Shown here: piece after piece, positions 1 through 7,099 of the stretch
Layout of the letters: each line of letters starts with the position of its first letter
How positions within the stretch are numbered: the first letter of the stretch is position 1
NCBI GenBank assembly: GCA_016931875.1
Contig: JAFGDX010000441.1
Span: forward strand, 1 to 9,321
Length of the DNA: 9,321 nt
From: Prolixibacteraceae bacterium
GTDB lineage: Bacteria > Bacteroidota > Bacteroidia > Bacteroidales > Prolixibacteraceae
Direction of reading: 5' to 3'
Notes under the pieces: model-generated
The model's database searches: none
What the model saw: only the letters and a program-made list of their open reading frames with translations
Told to the model about the DNA's origin: nothing
Position numbers and translations under genes: made by a program

Positions 1-510
1 CCCCCAAAACTGGTGGTAACCGACTCGCAGGCTTTTTTGAAAGTAGCAGCCGACACCCCGCCTCAAATTCCCATGACTTCATTTTCCATTCTTTTTGCGC
101 GTTTCCAGGGCAATTTAAATGAAATGGTAAAAGGCGCCCTGGCCATTGACAAACTAAAAACCGGCGATAAAGTTCTGATTGCTGAAGCTTGTTCCCACCA
201 CCCCATCGGAGAAGATATTGGTACTGTAAAAATTCCCCGCTGGTTAACCCAGTATGTGGGCGGAAAATTACAAATCGACAGTTTGCGCGGACACGATTTT
301 CCGGAGAACATAGCTGAATATAAAATCATTATCCATTGCGGAGCGTGTATGTGGAACCGCCGCGAAATGTTGTCGCGAATTATGAAAGCCAAACAAGCAG
401 GTGTTCCGCTCACCAATTACGGGCTCACCATTGCTTATTCGCTGGGAATTTTCGAACGTGCCCTTCAACCTTTCCCGGCAGCTCTGGAAATTTACAGAAA
501 TCAATTATAA
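1..510 (+). CDS. hydF: [FeFe]-hydrogenase maturation GTPase HydF, C-terminal part (5' end outside window)
   Basis: HydF is the cytoplasmic GTPase and scaffold that carries the 2Fe subcluster precursor and delivers it to apo-[FeFe] hydrogenase, working with the radical-SAM enzymes HydE and HydG. The frame is open from base 1, so about 169 C-terminal residues are visible; the N-terminal GTPase domain and dimerisation domain lie off the left edge. The visible part holds the family's iron-sulfur cluster motif: CSHH (Cys codon at 190-192) about 49 residues before HCGAC (Cys codons at 337-339 and 346-348). The conserved segments DIGTVKIPRWL, GHDFPE and MWNRREMLSRI also fit HydF closely. The next gene is convergent. 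The gene implies an anaerobic, hydrogen-metabolising host. The family call is firm; only the missing 5' part is unseen. Confidence 0.95.
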   Translation, partial: PPKLVVTDSQAFLKVAADTPPQIPMTSFSILFARFQGNLNEMVKGALAIDKLKTGDKVLIAEACSHHPIGEDIGTVKIPRWLTQYVGGKLQIDSLRGHDFPENIAEYKIIIHCGACMWNRREMLSRIMKAKQAGVPLTNYGLTIAYSLGIFERALQPFPAALEIYRNQL

Positions 511-587
511 ATGCGGGTCTGAATATAACTTTTACAAAAAAACAAGAAAGCATTTCACAGGTGTTTGTTCCTGCTGAATTGAAAGAA

Positions 588-1016
588 TTATTTTATTGTG
601 GATTCTTTCCGGAAAAATCCAAAAAATTCAATTCTTCCCAGAGAATCCTTTTTGAGTAGCTTTAAATTATCTTTTTCAATGGCAAACTGAAATTCAACAT
701 TATCGCGAAAATTATCCGGATGAAGTAAGGTGATAAAGTTTTTGGAACGGCTCCATGTTCCGTTAGTAATTTTTGCAACTACAGGAATAGGGAGATTGGA
801 ATGATGAATGTATTTTTCTTCGGTATTAAACTCAATTTCCCAGAATATTTTTTCAGCTGTTAACTGTTCGGATGTTTTATGAATCAACTCTTTTCCAGGT
901 TCAGTGTAAAATTCAAACAAAACCCACTTTCCCGGCAGTTTTTTTGATGGGCGCGCAAACATTTCCGTCGCGCCCAACCATTTCCATATTCCTGAAAGAT
1001 TTATTCTTTTTTGCAT
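588..1016 (-). CDS. Conserved-looking hypothetical protein, small beta-rich, 142 aa
   Basis: I do not recognise a named family. The 142-residue protein has no signal peptide, no membrane segment and no cysteines. It starts MQKRINLSGIWKW and is rich in aromatic residues alternating with charged ones (WVLFEFYTEPGKE, IFWEIEFNTEE, FFGFFRK at the C-terminus). This pattern suggests an antiparallel beta-sheet or small lipocalin-like barrel, which is inference from composition only. The ATG at 1014-1016 has no Shine-Dalgarno site, as is usual in Bacteroidota. It is the third and last gene in a same-strand series after otsAB and the HAD hydrolase, 87 bases beyond the HAD stop, so it could be co-transcribed with the trehalose genes. 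I saw no clear terminator or promoter in that gap. Base composition and codon use look like the neighbours, supporting a real gene. Confidence 0.75.
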   Translation of the reverse strand: MQKRINLSGIWKWLGATEMFARPSKKLPGKWVLFEFYTEPGKELIHKTSEQLTAEKIFWEIEFNTEEKYIHHSNLPIPVVAKITNGTWSRSKNFITLLHPDNFRDNVEFQFAIEKDNLKLLKKDSLGRIEFFGFFRKESTIK

Positions 1017-1103
1017 ATCCGAACAAAAACAACTTTTTTTTGACTTCCATTCAATGAAATAGTTTAATCGCCACTCTCCGGATAACAGAATCGAAATTTG
1101 ATG

Positions 1104-1901
1104 TCAGTGTCTCAACTTTCTGAAAAGTTCATTTAATCCTTGTAATCCTCCAATTTCAGCGAGGTCTTCCACCACCCAATCGGCGCCGGCAGCCAGCAAC
1201 TCATTCCGGTTATTTTCCCGTGCAATGCCCAGTACAAGGCCAAACTTTCCGTTTACTCCGGCCTGCACACCCGAAACTGCATCTTCAACCACAATTGATT
1301 TTGCATATTGTACCTTCAGAATATTGCAGGCTGTTGTAAAAATATCGGGTTCAGGTTTTCCGTTCAAACCCAGTTCAGCGGAAACGACCCCATCAACCCG
1401 GACATCGAAGAGGGCAAGCAAATTCACGGCCTTCAAAACCGGTTGGCAATTTTTACTCGATGATGCCACTCCCAGTTTCACACCAGCTTTCTTTAATTCT
1501 GAAATCAGCTCAACTGTTGATTGATAAACCTGAACACCCTCTTTTGCTATCACTTCGTTAAACGCGGTATTCTTCCGGTTCCCCAGTCCGCAGCAGCTTT
1601 CAGTCCCCGGAGGATCGGAAGGATTGCCAAAGGGAATATGGATGCCCCGTGATTGCAGAAAGGACTCAACGCCTTTATAACGCGGCTTCCCGTCAACATA
1701 AGGCAGATAATCGCGGCCATGTGTAAATGCAACAAATTTCTCTCCGTGCACAATTTCCCTTTTACGCAAATACTCATCAAACATTATCTTCCATGCGGCG
1801 GCATGCGTTAAAGCGGTTTTTGTGATAACGCCATCCATATCAAAAATTACAGCATCAAAATCTGTTTTTTGTCTCATTGTTGTTTTAGTTGAAAATCGCA
1901 T
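1104..1901 (-). CDS. HAD-superfamily phosphatase/phosphomutase, beta-phosphoglucomutase-like
   Basis: This is a cytoplasmic HAD hydrolase of the beta-phosphoglucomutase-like subfamily (265 aa). The motif order is complete: motif I DMDG at residues 21-24 (nucleophile D21, acid/base D23), a helical cap at about 30-120, motif II VASSS at 145-149, motif III lysine in GKPEPD at 181-186, and motif IV VVEDAVSG at 204-211. The cap contains THGRDYLPYVDGKPRYKG, which I associate with HAD proteins linked to trehalose or other alpha-glucoside phosphorylases. It lies 80 bases downstream of otsAB on the same strand. It may interconvert beta-glucose-1-phosphate and glucose-6-phosphate, or dephosphorylate a sugar phosphate; the sequence does not decide. 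No GH65 phosphorylase, the usual source of beta-glucose-1-phosphate, is in the window. An alternative ATG at 1875-1877 gives 257 aa beginning MRQKTDFDAVIF and may be the true start, since it fits the family's usual short N-terminus and follows an A-rich stretch. Confidence 0.88.
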   Translation of the reverse strand: MRFSTKTTMRQKTDFDAVIFDMDGVITKTALTHAAAWKIMFDEYLRKREIVHGEKFVAFTHGRDYLPYVDGKPRYKGVESFLQSRGIHIPFGNPSDPPGTESCCGLGNRKNTAFNEVIAKEGVQVYQSTVELISELKKAGVKLGVASSSKNCQPVLKAVNLLALFDVRVDGVVSAELGLNGKPEPDIFTTACNILKVQYAKSIVVEDAVSGVQAGVNGKFGLVLGIARENNRNELLAAGADWVVEDLAEIGGLQGLNELFRKLRH

Positions 1902-1907
1902 GCAAAT

Positions 1908-1930
1908 AAACCGGTTTTCCGAAATATTTC
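1908..1930. promoter_or_regulatory. Two adjacent 10-bp perfect palindromes, possible operator
   Basis: AAACCGGTTT (1908-1917) and GAAATATTTC (1921-1930) are perfect palindromes three bases apart, in the gap between otsAB and the HAD gene, just upstream of the HAD start. AAACCGGTTT has the central CpG and flanking A/T pattern of LacI-family operators, a family that often controls trehalose and sugar genes. No regulator gene is in the window, and the CCGG core is frequent in this sequence, so the call is tentative. Confidence 0.2.
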
Positions 1931-1981
1931 AACACAATGCCGACTACTTCGCCAAAGCAGATTAAAACTTTCACAAAGAAT

Positions 1982-4195
1982 TTACTTTGTACAACAGAAT
2001 TCAGTTAACAGGTTTCTGACCTCCGCAACATTCTCAATTTTGTATTTGGCAATGGTTTTTGCCAGTCCAACTTTAATTGTAATGGCCGAATCGGGTATTT
2101 CGGAAAACAAAAATTCATCGGTCCAGTCGTCGCCAATGGCCACAATTTTATCGGCAGGAAATTCGAGTAACAATCTTTGTGCGGCTCGTCCCTTGTTGAT
2201 ACCGCGGTTTTTAATTTCAATCACCTTGTTTCCTTCCAGAATTTCCAGGTTCAGATTGGTTACCAAACTGGTCAGTTCATCCTTTAATTCGATGGCCCGG
2301 TTAACACCCAGTTCCGGGTCCGATTTCCGGTAATGCCACACCAAACTGTAATTTTTTTCTTCGATAAAAGAACCCGGTGTACGGTCGACATAAAACTCGA
2401 GTGCTGAACGAATACTTTCTTTCCACGAAGCGTCCAAAGGTTCAATCATCTGCCAGTCTTTGCCTGGTGTTCTTACCCAAACACCATGTTCAACAATCAG
2501 CGTGTAATCTTTATCGCCAAACCATTTCTGAAATGTTTCGCGGTCGCGGCCACTAATTAAAACCACCTTGTTTTTTGGATTTGCATTTAATTCATCAAGC
2601 AATGAATACAGGTCGTCATCGGGGTTTGCATGTGCCGGATTGTTTTTAAAACCGGTCAGGGTTCCGTCGTAATCCAGAAAGAAAATCCGGTTGTCGCTAC
2701 TGCAAACCTCTTTTACCAGTGATTTTTGATCGGCTTTTGTAAGTTTTTTAGCCAGATACATTTCTTCGCTTTTCTTTACTTTTTCGAGGCTGCTTAAAAA
2801 ATCGTTGGCCCATTTTTCAACATTGTATCTTTTTAATCGTTTCTGCAAAATGGCATTTCGTTCGATTTGCTCCTCAACCGGCATTTCAATGGCAGTTTCA
2901 ATGGCAGCTGCAATTTGTGCCTTGTTGTTTGGATTGATAATGATGGCCTCGCTCATTTCTTTTGAAGCGCCGGCCATTTCACTTAAAATCAGCACGCCGC
3001 GTCCATCGGTTTTTGACGCGATAAACTCTTTGGCTACCAGGTTCATCCCGTCGCGAATGGGAGTGATAAGAGCAATTTCGCAATAGTTGTATAAATCTAC
3101 CAGATTCTGAAAAGGCAACGACCGGTAAAAATACCAGATTGGTGTGCGGTTAATCGAAGAAAACTTCCCGTTTATGCGGCCTACCACCTCATCCACTTCA
3201 CTTTTCATTTGCTGGTATTGTTCAACCCCCACCCTTGAGGGGACAGCAAGTAGCACCAGCGTTACCTTGTCGCGGTACTGCGGATACTTTTGGAGGAAAT
3301 ATTCAAACGCCTCCAGCCGGTTAATCAAGCCTTTGCTGTAATCGAGCCTGTCGATTGATAAAATAAATTTTGTTTCCGGATACAACAAATAGTAACGCTC
3401 CAGTTCTTTTCGCACTTCCGATTTATCGCGAACTGATTTTTTTTGCGACGCAATAGCAGCATCATGAAATTTGTCGTAATCAATCCCCATCGGGAAATTG
3501 TCAACTTTTACAATTCTTCTGGGCAGACTGATTTCGTTAATTTGAATATCGTAACCCAAAAGCCGACGCACTGAACTCATAAAATGCCTTTCATAATCGA
3601 AAGTGTGGAAACCCAGCAAATCGGCGCCCAGCATCCCGTTGATAATTTCGGTACGCCAGGGTAAAATCCGGAACACCTCGTAGGAAGGAAACGGGATATG
3701 CAGAAAAAACCCGATGGTTACATCCGGAAACCGTTCTTTGATCATCTGCGGCAACAACAGAAGATGGTAATCGTGTATCCAAATTTTATCCACACCTTCC
3801 ATATTTTCAGCAATCACATCGGCAAATTTCCGGTTTACCGCTTTATATGCCTGCCACTGTTCTTCTTCATATTCAACAAACTGACTGAAATAGTGAAATA
3901 ATGGCCAGATGGTTTTATTGCTAAAACCTTCGTAATATAATTCAACCTCTTCCTCCGTTAAATTAACATCAATACAGTTTTCCTTTGCAAGGGCAGTATC
4001 CACCTTTTTTTGCAGTTCAGGTGGCAGGTTTTCGCTGTTTAACCCCGACCATCCTATCCAGCTGCTTTTAAACGACTTACTGACCGATTGCATTCCGGTT
4101 GCAAGACCTCCAACACTGGGGGTTACGTCAATTTTTTCGTCTGAAATTGCAATTTGCACCGGCAATCTGTTCGAGATAATTAGAAAACGCTTCAT
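1982..4195 (-). CDS. Bifunctional trehalose-6-phosphate synthase/phosphatase (OtsA-OtsB fusion)
   Basis: This 737-residue cytoplasmic enzyme should carry out both steps of the OtsAB pathway: nucleotide-glucose plus glucose-6-phosphate to trehalose-6-phosphate, then dephosphorylation to trehalose. Residues 1-470 form a GT20 synthase domain with SNRLP (R10), SVGGLATG (27-34), the HDYHLLLLP segment (141-149), HIPFPS (166-171), the donor-phosphate residues R283 and K288 in IDRLDYSKG, and RDGMNLVAKEF (381-391). After a charged linker (about 472-500), residues 503-737 form a HAD phosphatase domain with LDYDGT (D508, D510), ISGRD (547-551), INKG (666-669) and GDDWTDE (688-694). All the key residues I checked are present in both domains, so both activities are expected. 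A synthase-phosphatase fusion in this order is known in Bacteroidota such as Cytophaga hutchinsonii and in eukaryotes, whereas E. coli uses two separate proteins. The start ATG has an A-rich, non-Shine-Dalgarno leader. The gene is divergent from GH15. Confidence 0.96.
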   Translation of the reverse strand: MKRFLIISNRLPVQIAISDEKIDVTPSVGGLATGMQSVSKSFKSSWIGWSGLNSENLPPELQKKVDTALAKENCIDVNLTEEEVELYYEGFSNKTIWPLFHYFSQFVEYEEEQWQAYKAVNRKFADVIAENMEGVDKIWIHDYHLLLLPQMIKERFPDVTIGFFLHIPFPSYEVFRILPWRTEIINGMLGADLLGFHTFDYERHFMSSVRRLLGYDIQINEISLPRRIVKVDNFPMGIDYDKFHDAAIASQKKSVRDKSEVRKELERYYLLYPETKFILSIDRLDYSKGLINRLEAFEYFLQKYPQYRDKVTLVLLAVPSRVGVEQYQQMKSEVDEVVGRINGKFSSINRTPIWYFYRSLPFQNLVDLYNYCEIALITPIRDGMNLVAKEFIASKTDGRGVLILSEMAGASKEMSEAIIINPNNKAQIAAAIETAIEMPVEEQIERNAILQKRLKRYNVEKWANDFLSSLEKVKKSEEMYLAKKLTKADQKSLVKEVCSSDNRIFFLDYDGTLTGFKNNPAHANPDDDLYSLLDELNANPKNKVVLISGRDRETFQKWFGDKDYTLIVEHGVWVRTPGKDWQMIEPLDASWKESIRSALEFYVDRTPGSFIEEKNYSLVWHYRKSDPELGVNRAIELKDELTSLVTNLNLEILEGNKVIEIKNRGINKGRAAQRLLLEFPADKIVAIGDDWTDEFLFSEIPDSAITIKVGLAKTIAKYKIENVAEVRNLLTEFCCTK

Positions 4196-4203
4196 AGTTT
4201 TTT

Positions 4204-4211
4204 TATATTTG
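4204..4211 (+). promoter_or_regulatory. Candidate Bacteroidota -7 element for GH15 gene
   Basis: TATATTTG matches the Bacteroidota primary-sigma -7 consensus TAnnTTTG exactly and points at the GH15 gene, which would give a leader of about 50 bases. No TTG/TTTG -33 element is visible at the expected 19-20 base distance upstream, so the assignment is only moderately likely. Confidence 0.35.
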
Positions 4212-4220
4212 TTTGCAGGG

Positions 4221-4248
4221 ATTATACGGAAAATAAGTCGAATCTCAA
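4221..4248 (-). promoter_or_regulatory. Possible sigma70-like promoter for otsAB
   Basis: Read on the minus strand, TTGAGA (4243-4248) and TATAAT (4221-4226) are 16 bases apart, and would start transcription shortly before the otsAB ATG. This resembles the E. coli consensus rather than the Bacteroidota one, so it may be chance in an AT-rich spacer. The only near match to TAnnTTTG on this strand is one base short. Confidence 0.2.
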
Positions 4249-4256
4249 AATAATTT

Positions 4257-4261
4257 GAAGG
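4257..4261 (+). promoter_or_regulatory. Shine-Dalgarno site that decides the GH15 start
   Basis: GAAGG lies five bases before the ATG at 4267-4269. This is the only clear Shine-Dalgarno-like site before a gene here, and it favours the ATG over the in-frame TTG at 4255. Confidence 0.55.
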
Positions 4262-4266
4262 TCATA

Positions 4267-6060
4267 ATGATAAATTTAGATTACGGAATTGTAGGCAATG
4301 GGAAAAGCGCAGCTTTGATCTCGAAAACAGGGGTAACAGAATGGCTTTGTTTGCCACTGTTTGATTCAGCATCCGTGTTTGCTTCACTGCTCGACAAAGA
4401 GAAAGGGGGCAGTTTTGCGGTGGTGGTTGATGAAAGCTATTCTACATCTCAAAAATATCTTCCCAAAACAAATATTCTGGTCACCCGTTTCTCCAACGGC
4501 TCTGATACATTTGAAATAATTGATTTTATGCCCCGGTACCACTATCAAAACGGGGCCGACCATGTTTATTCACCCCCCGATTATATCCGGTATTTTAAAT
4601 TGAAATCAGGAAATCCGAAGTTCAGAATCAAATATGACCCCCGTTTGGAATATGCTGAAAAACCCACCAAAACAAAAGTTCATAAAGAATACATCAAAAG
4701 CAGCACGGAAAAAGGGCCTTACGACTCGCTTTACCTCTATTCCAACCTCAACAAAAAAACAATTGCCAGTGGCGATGAAGTAACCATGAAGGGAGATTTT
4801 TTCTTTCTGATAAGTTATAACCAAAAATTGCTGGAGCAAACGCTGGAAAGAGCCTATCTTAAATTGCAGCGAACAAAGGTATACTGGCTCAACTGGTCGG
4901 AAGAAACCCATCGGTTTAACCATTACAACGATGAAATACTTCGCAGTGCACTGGTACTTAAACTTTTGAGTTTTGACAAAACGGGGGCAGTTTTGGCGGC
5001 TGCCACTACTTCGCTTCCCGAAACCATTGGTGAAATACGAAACTGGGATTACCGTTTCTGCTGGCTTCGTGATGCCTCGATGGTGATAAAAGTGATGACC
5101 CAGTTAGGACACTGGCGAAGTGCACAGCGTTTTTTGGATTTTATCATCGACGTGGTTTCCGACAAAGATGAAAAGATTCAGATCATGTATGGCATCAACA
5201 AAGAGAAAAATCTGAAAGAACGAATTTTAACCCATTTTTCGGGGTATGAAAACAGTGCGCCGGTTCGAATCGGTAATGCAGCCTACAAACAAAAACAGCA
5301 CGACATTTATGGCATTCTGATGGATGTAATTTACCAGCAGTTTAGTCTTTTTGATGTTTCGCTGCAAAACAGTGAGGAGTTGTGGACCATTACCAGAAGC
5401 ATTATCCGGATTGTAAAAAACAACTGGAAAAAACCCGACCGTGGAATCTGGGAAATCAGAAACGAACAACGCCATTTTACCTTTTCAAAATTACTTTGCT
5501 GGGTAGCTGTTGACCGGGGGATTAAAGTGGCCGAACTCATTAAACGGCATGATTACATCAAAAAATGGACACGTTTAAAAAATACCATTCGCGAAGATAT
5601 TCTGAAAAAAGCATGGAATGAGGAAAAACAGGCTTTTACACAAACCTACGGAAATACCGATCTGGATGCCTCGACACTTTTGATGGAATCGTACGGATTT
5701 ATTGACGCAAACGACGAAAAGTACATCAGCACAGTTAAAGCAACACAAAAAGAGCTTTCCAGAAACGGGTTGATGTACAGATACAAAAACCAGGATGATT
5801 TTGGGCTGCCCTCTTCTTCGTTTACCATTTGTACCTTTTGGATGATTCAGTCGCTTTTTAAAATTGGAGAAAAGGAAGAGGCAAAAAAAATGTTTGACCA
5901 GTTACTGTCGTACAGCAATCACCTCGGGTTGTTTAGCGAGGACATTGATTTTGAAACCAAACAGTTGCTGGGAAATTTTCCGCAGGCCTACTCCCACCTT
6001 GCCCTGATTGAAACCGCCATGTTGTTTTCAAAAGACATCCATTTAAAAACCAGTATTTAA
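4267..6060 (+). CDS. Glycoside hydrolase family 15 alpha-glucosidase (glucoamylase/trehalase type)
   Basis: GH15 enzymes are inverting alpha-glucosidases; bacterial members include glucoamylases, glucodextranases and trehalases. From the ATG at 4267 the protein has 597 residues, normal for the non-secreted bacterial type, and no signal peptide is seen, so it is probably cytoplasmic. The N-terminal beta-sandwich domain begins NLDYGIVGNGKSAALIS and continues WLCLPLFDSASVFASLLD. The catalytic (alpha/alpha)6 barrel starts near residue 225 and contains RNWDYRFCWLRDAS (about 258-271). The likely general acid is E396 in RGIWEIR and the likely general base is E558 in LFSEDID, followed by GNFPQAYSHLALIE. 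It is divergent from the trehalose synthase/phosphatase gene, and GH15 genes near otsA/otsB are a recurrent arrangement in bacteria. This suggests trehalose turnover or an alpha-glucan substrate, but specificity cannot be read from the sequence. It ends at a strong terminator, so it is probably monocistronic. Confidence 0.93.
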   Translation: MINLDYGIVGNGKSAALISKTGVTEWLCLPLFDSASVFASLLDKEKGGSFAVVVDESYSTSQKYLPKTNILVTRFSNGSDTFEIIDFMPRYHYQNGADHVYSPPDYIRYFKLKSGNPKFRIKYDPRLEYAEKPTKTKVHKEYIKSSTEKGPYDSLYLYSNLNKKTIASGDEVTMKGDFFFLISYNQKLLEQTLERAYLKLQRTKVYWLNWSEETHRFNHYNDEILRSALVLKLLSFDKTGAVLAAATTSLPETIGEIRNWDYRFCWLRDASMVIKVMTQLGHWRSAQRFLDFIIDVVSDKDEKIQIMYGINKEKNLKERILTHFSGYENSAPVRIGNAAYKQKQHDIYGILMDVIYQQFSLFDVSLQNSEELWTITRSIIRIVKNNWKKPDRGIWEIRNEQRHFTFSKLLCWVAVDRGIKVAELIKRHDYIKKWTRLKNTIREDILKKAWNEEKQAFTQTYGNTDLDASTLLMESYGFIDANDEKYISTVKATQKELSRNGLMYRYKNQDDFGLPSSSFTICTFWMIQSLFKIGEKEEAKKMFDQLLSYSNHLGLFSEDIDFETKQLLGNFPQAYSHLALIETAMLFSKDIHLKTSI

Positions 6061-6078
6061 TTGCAGATTCAGAAATAA

Positions 6079-6113
6079 AAAACAGGTATCTCTTTTTTAG
6101 AAATACCTGTTTT
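6079..6113. terminator. Bidirectional intrinsic terminator between GH15 and the isomerase operon
   Basis: An 11-bp perfect stem is formed by 6079-6089 (AAAACAGGTAT) and 6103-6113, with a 13-base loop. The flanks are A-rich on the left and T-rich on the right, so RNA from either strand ends in a U-run; the minus-strand run (six U) is the better one. It sits 18 bases after the GH15 stop and 21 bases past the isomerase stop, as expected for two convergent genes. Confidence 0.85.
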
Positions 6114-6134
6114 ATAATGGTAACAATAACGTTG

Positions 6135-7076
6135 TTATTTTACAAAAGGTGCATTGTTCAAGTACTCAAAACACTCTTTCACTCCTTCAAACTGAGTTTT
6201 GCCGCTGCGAATTCCTTCCAGCTCAACAAAATATTCATCAAGCCCGTTTTCGTAAGCTTTTTTGAAAATGGTCTCGAAATTCATCATACCTGACTGGCCT
6301 AATACAGAACGGTCTTTGATGTGAAGAACCGGGAACCTGCCGGCATATTTTTCAAAATATTCAATTGGGTCATTTTGCCCCATAACCGTCCAGTACACAT
6401 CCATTTCAAAGAAAACCAGTTTTGGATCTGTTCCGTTGAGCATCAAGTCATAAATCACATCGCCAACAGGCATCCAGCGGTTTTGCTGTTTTGCTTTATC
6501 TTCTTCTTTCACCACGCGCTGAAACTCCATGCTGTGATTATGGTAGCCCCATTTAATTCCGGCGTCTTTGGCAATTTCTCCGGCTTTATTGAAAACTTCG
6601 CAAACAATGGCTGCGTCATCGTGGTTTTCAATCTGCGGCATTCCGGGCTGAACAAGTGTATTTACCCCAAGTTTTGCATGATCTTCGGCTGCCTTTTTCC
6701 AAAAATCGGCAATCTCGCCCATATTTTCTTTTGTATATTTCCGAACTGGCGGATTTACGTGAGATCCGGTTACTTTTAACCCGGCATCTTCCGCTACTTT
6801 TTTAAATTCGGGAACCTCGTAATTGTAAATTTTGCCTTCGCGGTAGCCGGCTGCTTCAGCATTGGTATACCCTATTTCAACTACTTTTTTTAATCCGTTG
6901 GGAACATCTTCCGTTAACTCCCGGCCAAGCGAATACAATTGCAGCCCAACTATTTTTTTAGGCGCAAACAAATTGCTTTTGGCGTTGGATGCGGCAGCAG
7001 GAGCCATTGCGCCCCCAACCATACCTCCAACAGTAAGAAGTCCGAGTTTTTTTAAAAATTCTCTTTTTGTTTCCAT
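6135..7076 (-). CDS. Secreted TIM-barrel sugar isomerase/epimerase-like protein (AP endonuclease 2 family fold)
   Basis: The protein (313 aa) belongs to the xylose-isomerase-like TIM-barrel family of sugar (phosphate) isomerases/epimerases. The mature domain starts near residue 40 (KKIVGLQLYSLG) and carries the usual metal-site segments GYHNHSMEF (177-185), EMDVYWT (224-230), LHIKD (251-255) and VELEG (284-288), consistent with divalent-metal sugar chemistry. The N-terminus, TKREFLKKLG followed by a glycine/alanine-rich hydrophobic stretch to about residue 30, looks like a Tat signal with KR in place of the RR pair. No lipobox cysteine is seen. It starts 23 bases after the stop of the oxidoreductase gene, so the two are almost certainly co-transcribed. 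The pair would act on the same sugar in the periplasm, plausibly in oxidation and isomerisation or cleavage of keto-sugars as described for related Bacteroides systems. The actual substrate is unknown. Confidence 0.9.
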   Translation of the reverse strand: METKREFLKKLGLLTVGGMVGGAMAPAAASNAKSNLFAPKKIVGLQLYSLGRELTEDVPNGLKKVVEIGYTNAEAAGYREGKIYNYEVPEFKKVAEDAGLKVTGSHVNPPVRKYTKENMGEIADFWKKAAEDHAKLGVNTLVQPGMPQIENHDDAAIVCEVFNKAGEIAKDAGIKWGYHNHSMEFQRVVKEEDKAKQQNRWMPVGDVIYDLMLNGTDPKLVFFEMDVYWTVMGQNDPIEYFEKYAGRFPVLHIKDRSVLGQSGMMNFETIFKKAYENGLDEYFVELEGIRSGKTQFEGVKECFEYLNNAPFVK

Positions 7077-7099
7077 AATAATCTTATTGGTCAGTTATA

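Noticed and set aside
557..576. CAGG/CCTG possible hairpin between hydF and the convergent hypothetical gene
   Set aside because: Only four pairs with an 8-base loop and no U-run on either strand. It does not qualify as a terminator.
1434..1447. Further copy of AACCGGTT inside the HAD coding region
   Set aside because: The core occurs in coding context, where CCGG-containing codons are common in this sequence. It is not evidence of an operator array.
1973..1990. 6-bp inverted repeat ACAAAG/CTTTGT around the otsAB stop codon
   Set aside because: The stem is short and AT-rich, it has no clean U-run after it, and the stop codon lies in its loop. It is too weak to call a terminator.
6321..6779. 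152-codon plus-strand open frame opposite the isomerase gene
   Set aside because: It is a shadow of the minus-strand gene, whose protein shows clear family motifs throughout, whereas the plus-strand translation resembles no family.
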